From an uncultured Erysipelotrichaceae bacterium (GTDB lineage: Bacteria > Bacillota_I > Bacilli_A > RF39 > UBA660): DNA of 7,368 nucleotides. The notes beneath the pieces are model-generated. The model ran no database searches. It had not been told where the DNA came from and was given only the letters and a program-made list of their open reading frames with translations. The translations under genes and the position numbers were made by a program. Positions 1 to 7,368 of this stretch are shown piece after piece (within the stretch, counting starts at the first letter, position 1; every line of letters starts with the position of its first letter). The stretch covers positions 1 through 7,368 of the forward strand of contig CADCRC010000061.1 in NCBI GenBank assembly GCA_902803795.1. The letters are read 5' to 3'.

Positions 1-390
1 AATACTCAAGAAACACAAAATAATGATTTAAATCAAACACCTATAATTCAATATGATTTTAGTACATTTCAAGACTATAATGATGAACCAATCATACAAG
101 AAGATTTAAGTAATATTCAAATAATAGAAGAGTCAGATAATACTAATAATGAAATGACAGAAAGCTATGATTTAAGTAATGAAAATATAGAACAAAATGA
201 ACAAATAAATACTGATAATATAGATTATGAAGTAGTAGAAAAAACTGATGAAAACACAGAAACTTTTGAAATATCAGAAGAAGATATAGCTGATATACAA
301 CCTGAAGAATCAATATCAATAATAGAAGAAAATAAAATAGAAGAAAACAATTTAAATCAAAATATAGCTACTACTATTGATAGATTGTAA
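1..390 (+). CDS. Acidic C-terminal tail of a protein cut by the left edge, probably an F1 alpha-like subunit (partial)
   Basis: The frame is open from base 1 to the TAA at 388-390, giving 129 residues of a longer protein whose start lies outside the window. An internal ATG at 154 has no convincing ribosome binding site and lies inside this uninterrupted frame, so I do not use it as the start. The visible part is low-complexity and probably disordered: 36 Asp/Glu against 3 Lys/Arg, rich in Asn, Gln and Ile, with loosely repeated DLSN-type blocks. No folded domain is visible. Its stop is 8 bases before the gamma-like gene, and F1 operons run alpha-gamma-beta-epsilon, so position points to an alpha-like (non-catalytic) subunit. 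Ordinary alpha subunits have no such tail, so it would be an added acidic extension. The alpha identity is inferred from order alone; the tail itself carries no family signature. Confidence 0.6.
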   Translation, partial: NTQETQNNDLNQTPIIQYDFSTFQDYNDEPIIQEDLSNIQIIEESDNTNNEMTESYDLSNENIEQNEQINTDNIDYEVVEKTDENTETFEISEEDIADIQPEESISIIEENKIEENNLNQNIATTIDRL

Positions 391-398
391 GGTGTGTT

Positions 399-1166
399 AT
401 GGCAATAAAAAATGTTGTAAAAGTAATGAATTTTCACTCACTACTAAGAGTAGATAAAGCAAGACGTATTGCAGATAAATATAAAAATACTGAAGATGAA
501 TTAACCGCTATAATTAGAAAAATATTACTAAATAAAAACATTATTTTAGATAAAAAATCAATCATTCCAAACAAAAATAATCCTATCTTAAATATATATA
601 TAGGTAATGATTTAGGTTTTTGTGGTGATTTTAACTTTTCAATTAACAAAGAAGTAAGAAAAGATAAAAATGTTAAAATACTAATAGGAAGTAAAATACA
701 TAATTTTAATGATCAAAATATTATTTTAAGAATGACAAAAGAAGATTTTTTTAGTGACTTTAGTAAAGTTGAAAATATTATATATGACGCAATAAAAAAT
801 GATAAATATTCAATGATAAATGTTATATATAATCACTATCATAATGTAAATCATCTGGAATTTACTAAAAAGACAATCTATCCATTCAAATATGAAAGTG
901 TAGAAGGAGAAACATATGATGAGGATTTTGGATTAGAAACAGATTCTGAAAGTATGTTATCAGAATTAGTTTCACTATATATATGTTACGAAATAAAAAT
1001 ATGTGAAATGAATTCATTCGCAGCTGAAAACGTAATACGTCAAACCATTACAAGAGAATCATTAAAAAAAATAGATGAAATAGAAGCAGAAAAAACAAAA
1101 GAAGAAAGAAAAATCAAAAAACAAAAAGATTTTAAAGCAATTCTAGAAAATTTTAGAAAATTTTAA
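399..1166 (+). CDS. F1-ATPase gamma-like subunit (divergent central shaft)
   Basis: This 255-residue protein resembles the gamma subunit, the rotating shaft inside the alpha3-beta3 ring. The clearest mark is IYIGNDLGFCGDFN (residues 66-79), matching the family's TSDRGLCGGFN block. It is followed by ILIGSK (94-99, gamma 'iGkK'), INVIYNHYHN (140-149, gamma 'iYn.F.n'), YPF (161-163) and the start of the C-terminal helix, MLSELVSLYICYEI to FAAEN (186-211), matching 'LL..Y....iy....aSE'. The N-terminal helix begins near the usual KAM.MVA region, so about 17 residues seen in E. coli gamma are missing. The last 37 residues are almost all charged and lack the usual conserved ARM.AM and RQ..IT.E order. 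The start is backed by AAGGTG at 389-394. It sits 8 bases after the upstream stop, so it is probably co-transcribed and translationally coupled. Membership in the gamma family is strong; a standard ATP synthase role is unlikely without F0 genes. Confidence 0.87.
   Translation: MAIKNVVKVMNFHSLLRVDKARRIADKYKNTEDELTAIIRKILLNKNIILDKKSIIPNKNNPILNIYIGNDLGFCGDFNFSINKEVRKDKNVKILIGSKIHNFNDQNIILRMTKEDFFSDFSKVENIIYDAIKNDKYSMINVIYNHYHNVNHLEFTKKTIYPFKYESVEGETYDEDFGLETDSESMLSELVSLYICYEIKICEMNSFAAENVIRQTITRESLKKIDEIEAEKTKEERKIKKQKDFKAILENFRKF
1144..1163 (+). repeat. Two tandem copies of a 10-base unit at the 3' end of the gamma-like gene
   Basis: TAGAAAATTT occurs twice back to back (1144-1153 and 1154-1163) across the last codons of the gamma-like gene. 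A unit that is not a multiple of three changes the reading frame if copies are gained or lost, so slippage here would alter the C-terminal end. In sequence this AT-rich it may simply be chance. Confidence 0.55.
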
Positions 1167-1173
1167 TATATTA

Positions 1174-1202
1174 TTAAAAAAATTATTAACAAGTGATATA
1201 AT
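1174..1202 (+). promoter_or_regulatory. Likely internal sigma-70/sigma-A type promoter upstream of the beta-like gene
   Basis: A perfect TATAAT (1197-1202) is preceded by TG at 1194-1195, giving an extended -10 (TGATATAAT). A weak -35 candidate, TTAAAA (1174-1179), lies 17 bases upstream. Transcription would begin near 1208-1210, leaving a leader of nearly 60 bases before the beta-like start. This is the only gap of note in the cluster, so a second promoter to raise beta, epsilon and the membrane genes relative to alpha and gamma is plausible. AT-rich DNA produces TATAAT-like strings often; the extended -10 and location are what raise the call. Confidence 0.5.
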
Positions 1203-1218
1203 ATAAAAAAGGATAGAA

Positions 1219-1260
1219 ACCTTAGAGTATATTGAAAAAATCATATTTATAGAATAAGGT
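1219..1260 (+). promoter_or_regulatory. Possible anti-Shine-Dalgarno pairing in the beta-like leader
   Basis: ACCTTA at 1219-1224 is the exact reverse complement of TAAGGT at 1255-1260, which contains the core of the beta ribosome binding site. If paired, the site would be hidden. The same CCTT (1220-1223) could instead pair with AAGG at 1209-1212 in a read-through transcript. The stem is only 6 pairs with a 30-base loop, so it is a weak candidate. Confidence 0.2.
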
Positions 1261-1263
1261 GAT
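1256..1263 (+). promoter_or_regulatory. Ribosome binding site of the beta-like gene
   Basis: AAGGTGAT lies 3 bases before the ATG at 1267. It fixes the start, and the protein then begins with the family's usual 'GKI..V' strand. Confidence 0.75.
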
Positions 1264-1266
1264 TAG

Positions 1267-2863
<1,597 letters not shown>

Positions 2864-2866
2864 TAT

Positions 2867-3400
2867 ATGGAAATAAGAAATACTGCAAATTTATTAATTA
2901 GATTTATGTTTGTATACATAATAATTTTAATTATATTTAGCATTATATTTCATTTTATATTAAAGTCAAAAAAAATGACAAATTTGAAAATGAACTTATT
3001 TGGTATGTTTATGCAATTTAATGATAAAGATATTCTTATATTAGTTATAATTGTTTTAAGATATTTATTTATAATATATGCATTATTTAATAATATGACA
3101 ATAAATAGCTCATATTTAATTATTCTATTATTATTAAATATTTTATATTCAATATTATCTCGTTCAATTAAAAATCTATTTATTGGAAGTTTATCAAGTA
3201 TCGCAGTTTATTATGGATTATTACTAACAAGATTATTTTCAAGTTATTTAATAGATGTATACTATTTATGGTATATATATTATGGTAGAATATTACTAAT
3301 AATATTCATAGTTATGTATATTTCATTTTTCTTTATTAAAGAATTAAATGAAACTGTACTAAAAAATAAGTATATTAGGAGAATTAGACATGAAAATTAA
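2867..3400 (+). CDS. Five-helix integral membrane protein of the F1-like cluster, function unknown
   Basis: I do not recognise this 177-residue family. It has about five hydrophobic helices, near residues 12-32, 55-74, 82-98, 104-128 and 134-157. Positive charges cluster in the first loop (KSKK, 33-36), the third loop (RSIK, 99-102) and the C-terminus (KYIRRIRHE), so the positive-inside rule predicts the N-terminus outside and the C-terminus inside. Arg65 lies in the middle of helix 2; Arg122 and Arg141 lie nearer helix ends. No acidic residue is buried in any helix, so there is no c-ring-type carboxylate. The start is supported by GAAGGA at 2855-2860, and it follows the epsilon-like stop by 3 bases, so it belongs to the same transcript. 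By position it would be the membrane partner ('X0-like') of the F1-like module. Similarity to F0 subunit a is limited to having a buried Arg, which is not enough to claim it. Confidence 0.85.
   Translation: MEIRNTANLLIRFMFVYIIILIIFSIIFHFILKSKKMTNLKMNLFGMFMQFNDKDILILVIIVLRYLFIIYALFNNMTINSSYLIILLLLNILYSILSRSIKNLFIGSLSSIAVYYGLLLTRLFSSYLIDVYYLWYIYYGRILLIIFIVMYISFFFIKELNETVLKNKYIRRIRHEN
3377..3382 (+). promoter_or_regulatory. Ribosome binding site of the single-pass membrane gene
   Basis: AGGAGA lies 7 bases before the ATG at 3390. It sits inside the coding end of the five-helix gene, supporting the 11-base gene overlap and this start. Confidence 0.75.
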
Positions 3401-4112
3401 AAAATTTATAAAAAAATATGGCGTATTTATATTATTAATTGCTTTTATTATTGTAATAGTAATTATTCAAAGGAATTTTGAAAAAAAGAAAAATACAATT
3501 ATAATAGAAAATCATAATTTATATCAATATTTTGAAGGTGTTAAATTTAAATATGAAACTAAAATAAAAATAAACAAAAACACAAATAAAATAACAAAAT
3601 TAACTTTTAAAGATGTAACAGTAAATTTAGATTCAACTCCAATATATTATGCAGATTCTAAAACGGCATTATTTCCATCAAATATGATTGTAAGTTATCC
3701 AAAATTAGGAAGTCAAAATAAAATAAACTATTATACTAAAATATATTTAGATGAAGATGATGATGTATACTTAGAATATGAGAAAAAAAAGAAAAAATTA
3801 GTAGGTACAATAATATATGATGCAAACAATTTATACTTTTTTACAGAAGATGTAACAGTAAGTTATGGAAATAATAAAATAGATTTAAGTCCATTATCAT
3901 ATATAATAGTTGATACGCTAAATAATAAAATTAATGTTTATGATTATAAAAATGATAATTATAAAATATATGATAATCCTGATAAGTTAGAAGTATATAT
4001 AACAAACGATAATTTAAAAGTAAATGCAAGTTTAGACCTTATGTATTACAATGAAAAATCCAGATTATTTATAAAGAAAATTGAAGTATTAAAAAATTTA
4101 AAATTTGATTAG
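3390..4112 (+). CDS. Single-pass membrane protein with beta-rich extracellular domain, function unknown
   Basis: This 240-residue protein has a short basic N-terminus (MKIKKFIKKY), one hydrophobic helix at about 11-27 with no clear signal-peptidase site, then a basic stretch and about 200 residues rich in alternating polar and hydrophobic residues, typical of beta strands. The expected topology is N-in with the bulk outside, anchored by the helix. I do not recognise the family. Its outer domain shares a spaced motif series with the N-terminal part of the next gene: PIYxxD (84-89 here, 102-107 there), N-x-[LV]-Y-x4-[ED]-[VI]-T (from 146 here, 162 there) and I-x2-[YF]-x-Y (from 181 here, 195 there). 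It overlaps the five-helix gene by 11 bases and precedes the giant gene by 23 bases, so it looks like part of one operon. It could be the outer docking piece of the F1-like machine; that role is inferred. Confidence 0.85.
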   Translation: MKIKKFIKKYGVFILLIAFIIVIVIIQRNFEKKKNTIIIENHNLYQYFEGVKFKYETKIKINKNTNKITKLTFKDVTVNLDSTPIYYADSKTALFPSNMIVSYPKLGSQNKINYYTKIYLDEDDDVYLEYEKKKKKLVGTIIYDANNLYFFTEDVTVSYGNNKIDLSPLSYIIVDTLNNKINVYDYKNDNYKIYDNPDKLEVYITNDNLKVNASLDLMYYNEKSRLFIKKIEVLKNLKFD

Positions 4113-4121
4113 AATTCATAG

Positions 4122-4128
4122 AAAGGAG
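4122..4128 (+). promoter_or_regulatory. Strong ribosome binding site of the giant surface protein gene
   Basis: AAAGGAG lies 7 bases before the ATG at 4136. It is the strongest Shine-Dalgarno in the window and fixes the start of the large open frame. Confidence 0.85.
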
Positions 4129-4135
4129 AAAAAAG

Positions 4136-7100
4136 ATGAAATCAGTAAAAGATAGAGTATCCATAAAATATATAATTTCTATAATAATTCTATTGATTTT
4201 ATCTATCGCTCTATATTTTTCTATGCAATTTTTTAATACTAATTTTATTACAGATAATGGATATATGGTTAAAAATAGTGATATAGATGAAATATTATTA
4301 TCTAAAAATACAAAATATAAATATAAAAACATTAAATTAGTTAAAGTAAATGATGATGATTCTATATATAAAAATTTAAATAAATATTATGTGTCAAAAG
4401 AAGATAGTGATGTTAAAAGAGAAGTTAATATAACATATCCTATATATACAAATGATGGACAAGCATTAGTTAGCTTAGATGAAAAATCAAGATTAATTAA
4501 TAATTTATTTGACTATAATACATCTATTACAAATTCCACTATAACAGATGGACATTTATTTAATACAACTGATATGTCTCAAGCAGATAGTGATAATTAT
4601 ATACTTCTTGAACTTTCAAATAAAGTATATATGAATTTAGAAGAAATAACATTTAATACAAATACAATAAAAAAGAAAATACCAGTAAACTCAATTATTT
4701 CATTTTCTGAAGATTTTATAAAATATTTTTATTATAACAATAAAGGATTTTTAGAATATGGATATATTGAAGGAATAGATATTAATAATCTAGTTGTTTT
4801 TAAAGATAAGAAATATACATATGAATACATATTATATAAATTAGGAGTAATAGACGAATTATATGAAGAAGATGACATACATAATATTGAAGTACCAGTA
4901 GAAGAAGTAAATATAGAAGAAGAACACTATCAATTAGAGGACAAAACAACAAATGGACCAATAGATGCAAAAAAACCAGAATGGAAATGGATTAAACCTA
5001 AAGTAAGTGCAGAAGAATTTAAATACAACGTATATAGTGCTACATCAAGATTATCTATATACGATCCAGCAGGTGTAATTATAGGAACAATATCGTTTCA
5101 ATTTACTGTAGGTGATAAAACATTTATGAGAAAAACCTTTACATCAGGTGGTCTATTTGAAATAAGAGGTTTGATTCCAAACACAACATTTACAGTTACA
5201 GGTAAATACAAATATTATGATATAGAAAAGAAAAAAATAGAAAATCAATTTTTTACACAGACATTTACAACAGGAGATTATACAACATTAGAACCAATAG
5301 CTTTAGAATATGAAACAGGAGAGGTTTATTCAAATCAATTAGAAATAAAAAATATAAAAATAACATCTGATCTAAATGCAGAACTTATTAAAGGAATAAA
5401 AAAAGCATTTGTTAAAGTAGGTGAGGAAGAATTTGCTATACCATCAGATGCATTAAATAAAATGTATAAAGGACAAGCTGGATATTTCCTATCAAATCCA
5501 AAATTAGAAAGTAATAGTAATTTTAAATATAAAATTATATTTAAAGATTCCTTAGGAAATATTTTACCAACTATTCAAACAGAAGGACAAGCAAGAACAT
5601 CAAAAGAAGTGCCAAGTACATTTGTTAAGATAATAGATAGTACAGTTAAATATATTAAATTTCAATTTACTTTATCAAATAAAGATAATGCAGATATAAA
5701 TAATTACAGATATGTTATTTATAATAAAGAAGGAGTTATTGTAAGTAATGGATACTTAGAAAATACAGAAACACAAACTATAACTTTAGATACTCTTGAT
5801 CCAAATTCAGTATTTAATATGGAGGTATTTGCAGACTATGACACAGCAGATGGAAAAGGTGTTTATAAAGATATAGCAATTGGTAGTGCTAAATTTACAA
5901 CATTACCTCTATCTTCATTAGGATATATTAGAGTATCTAATTCAGTATCTAATATATCAGATTCAAGCGCTACTATATCAACTGCAATCAACAAGTTATC
6001 TACTAATAGTATATTATTAGAATTATTATCATCTTTTCAAATGAAAGTATATGATATAGATGGAAATGAAATATATAGTAAAGTATATAACCAAAACGAA
6101 TTAAATGAATTAATTGCTGGAAATGATATATTTGATGATATTGGAGGATTATCTTCAAAAAACGAATACTCTATTAAATATTTTGCAACCGTAAAACAGG
6201 GTAATACTGAAGAAAAAATACAAGTATTATCATCAGTTAATACATTTAAAACTCTTAAAGTATCCGCAACAGTTAATATAGCTAATTTATTTGTAAATAA
6301 ATCAATGATTGTATATGATGTTAGAATAGATGATAAAGATGAAGCAATAAGTTCAGATAGAGTAATTTTAGAAGTTAGAGATTCAAGTGAAAAATTAGTA
6401 TTTAAAAAATATTTAAGAATAAATAGCGATTATGAAGAAATAGATCTTCAAGATTTAAATCCATTAAGTGAATATTCATTTAAATATTCAGTTGAAGAAT
6501 ATAATGAAGGATATAATAACTCTACATATGTAGATAATTATACATTATATGAAACAACAATTTTAACAAAAGATGGTATATCAGGAAAAATTGTATTAGA
6601 TGGATTAGTAAGACAAATTAATGGAAACAATTTATTTGATTTAGATGACTATGGTAGAATTAGAACAGATGGCAACGTTTCATCAAAAGAATATGATTTG
6701 AATAATAAACAAGTAATGTTTTCAGCAAAGAATGGATATGTTTCATATTCGTATTTCTTACCAGAAGGATATAGTAAAACAGTTAATATAAGTTTTTATG
6801 CAAAATATGATCCAGAAACAAAAAACAGAGCAGATGTATATATAGGTAAAAATTATGGACAATCACTAGATTATAAATTAACAAATTTAAATGATGAATG
6901 GAAAGAGTACTCATTTACTTTTGTAATGAATACAGATTATATTGCATTTGTAATTAATGAAGCAGCAAACCAAAACATGAAAACTAAAGTATTATTTAAA
7001 AATATAATGATACAATCTGTAGATATAACAGATAAAGCATTAAATAATGCAACATATTCATATCATAACTCTAATTATATTTTTACAAACACACAAATGT

Positions 7101-7368
7101 ATGCAGGAAATGAAGAAATGCCAGGTCATGATGGTGAAACAACAATAGTAGGTAACTATGGAAATGGATTTGCAAAAATAACAAATATTGATACAGGTGA
7201 AGTAAATACATTTGAATATACAGGCTCATATCAAACATTTACTCCAAATGTAGCTGGGGACTACAAGTTTGAATTATGGGGTGCAGCAGGAGGAGATGGA
7301 TATGCTATTCCTGGATACGAACAAACATCTTCATCTCATGGTGGAAGAGGAGCATACACTAGTGGAGT
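4136..7368 (+). CDS. Giant membrane-anchored surface protein with Fn3-like repeats, lectin-like and glycine-rich domains (partial, 3' end missing)
   Basis: The frame is open from 4136 to the right edge: 1077 whole codons and no stop. A hydrophobic helix at residues 12-33 acts as signal or anchor, with no obvious cleavage site. Residues 34-250 form a domain that appears related to the outer part of the preceding protein. An acidic linker (242-270) follows. Then come about five beta-sandwich units of fibronectin type III-like character (roughly 285-380, 380-488, 489-590, 591-707, 708-810), most ending in an 'L.P....f.....' strand and a terminal FTT, FKT or TIL. Residues 815-963 resemble a carbohydrate-binding jelly roll (NLFD start, NDEWKEYSFTF at 919-929, KNIMI near the end). 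MYAGNEEMPGHDG to GNGFAKIT (988-1016) and FEYTGSYQTFTP to ELWGAAGGDG (1026-1053) match glycine-rich surface domains common in uncultured Firmicutes. A role as adhesin or substrate of the F1-like machine is inferred. Any wall-sorting signal would lie outside the window. Confidence 0.88.
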   Translation, partial: MKSVKDRVSIKYIISIIILLILSIALYFSMQFFNTNFITDNGYMVKNSDIDEILLSKNTKYKYKNIKLVKVNDDDSIYKNLNKYYVSKEDSDVKREVNITYPIYTNDGQALVSLDEKSRLINNLFDYNTSITNSTITDGHLFNTTDMSQADSDNYILLELSNKVYMNLEEITFNTNTIKKKIPVNSIISFSEDFIKYFYYNNKGFLEYGYIEGIDINNLVVFKDKKYTYEYILYKLGVIDELYEEDDIHNIEVPVEEVNIEEEHYQLEDKTTNGPIDAKKPEWKWIKPKVSAEEFKYNVYSATSRLSIYDPAGVIIGTISFQFTVGDKTFMRKTFTSGGLFEIRGLIPNTTFTVTGKYKYYDIEKKKIENQFFTQTFTTGDYTTLEPIALEYETGEVYSNQLEIKNIKITSDLNAELIKGIKKAFVKVGEEEFAIPSDALNKMYKGQAGYFLSNPKLESNSNFKYKIIFKDSLGNILPTIQTEGQARTSKEVPSTFVKIIDSTVKYIKFQFTLSNKDNADINNYRYVIYNKEGVIVSNGYLENTETQTITLDTLDPNSVFNMEVFADYDTADGKGVYKDIAIGSAKFTTLPLSSLGYIRVSNSVSNISDSSATISTAINKLSTNSILLELLSSFQMKVYDIDGNEIYSKVYNQNELNELIAGNDIFDDIGGLSSKNEYSIKYFATVKQGNTEEKIQVLSSVNTFKTLKVSATVNIANLFVNKSMIVYDVRIDDKDEAISSDRVILEVRDSSEKLVFKKYLRINSDYEEIDLQDLNPLSEYSFKYSVEEYNEGYNNSTYVDNYTLYETTILTKDGISGKIVLDGLVRQINGNNLFDLDDYGRIRTDGNVSSKEYDLNNKQVMFSAKNGYVSYSYFLPEGYSKTVNISFYAKYDPETKNRADVYIGKNYGQSLDYKLTNLNDEWKEYSFTFVMNTDYIAFVINEAANQNMKTKVLFKNIMIQSVDITDKALNNATYSYHNSNYIFTNTQMYAGNEEMPGHDGETTIVGNYGNGFAKITNIDTGEVNTFEYTGSYQTFTPNVAGDYKFELWGAAGGDGYAIPGYEQTSSSHGGRGAYTSG

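Noticed and set aside
154..390. A separate 78-residue acidic protein starting at 154
   Set aside because: The same frame is open to base 1 with identical composition, and no clear ribosome binding site precedes 154, so it is the tail of a longer gene.
434..649. 71-residue open frame on the minus strand
   Set aside because: It lies wholly inside the gamma-like gene, opposite its conserved DLGFCGDFN region, and has no family signal.
2867..3400. F0 subunit a (AtpB)
   Set aside because: Apart from a buried Arg there is no recognisable subunit-a motif, the length is short, and its position after epsilon does not match F0 genes.
4113..4135. Terminator between the single-pass gene and the giant gene
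   Set aside because: The 23-base gap holds only a strong ribosome binding site and no GC-containing hairpin with a T-run.
4069..4332. 87-residue open frame on the minus strand, rich in hydrophobic residues
   Set aside because: It spans the end of one + strand gene and the anchor helix of the next; hydrophobic codons on AT-rich antisense DNA explain it.

Overview
The window comes from a very AT-rich bacterial genome. All six tryptophan codons that can be read in the genes are TGG, and no gene contains an in-frame TGA. The standard bacterial code therefore fits, and the Mycoplasma code (TGA = Trp) is not needed. Shine-Dalgarno sites of the AAGGAG type, short overlapping genes and a large surface protein with a glycine-rich domain suggest a low-GC Firmicute or Bacilli-like organism, possibly an uncultured gut lineage. 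That lineage is an inference.

Every gene is on the + strand and tightly packed, apart from one 100-base gap. The order is: the acidic C-terminal tail of a gene cut by the left edge (1-390), an F1 gamma-like subunit (399-1166), a gap with a likely internal promoter, an F1 beta-like catalytic subunit (1267-2643), a short epsilon-like subunit (2624-2863), a five-helix membrane protein (2867-3400), a single-pass membrane protein with a beta-rich outer domain (3390-4112), and a very large single-pass surface protein cut by the right edge (4136-7368, at least 1077 residues). The canonical F1 order alpha-gamma-beta-epsilon is kept, so the cut gene is most simply an alpha-like subunit with an added acidic tail.

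The main point is that this F1-type ATPase module is not followed by a visible F0 ion channel. It is followed by novel membrane proteins and a giant extracellular protein. The layout recalls the F1-like ATPase clusters of mycoplasmas ('type 2' and 'type 3', F1-like-X0), which work with gliding proteins or immunoglobulin-handling surface proteins. I infer a machine that uses ATP hydrolysis in the cytoplasm to move or remodel surface proteins through membrane parts encoded at 2867-4112. The single-pass protein at 3390-4112 and the N-terminal 250 residues of the giant protein appear to share a domain, which supports a common assembly.
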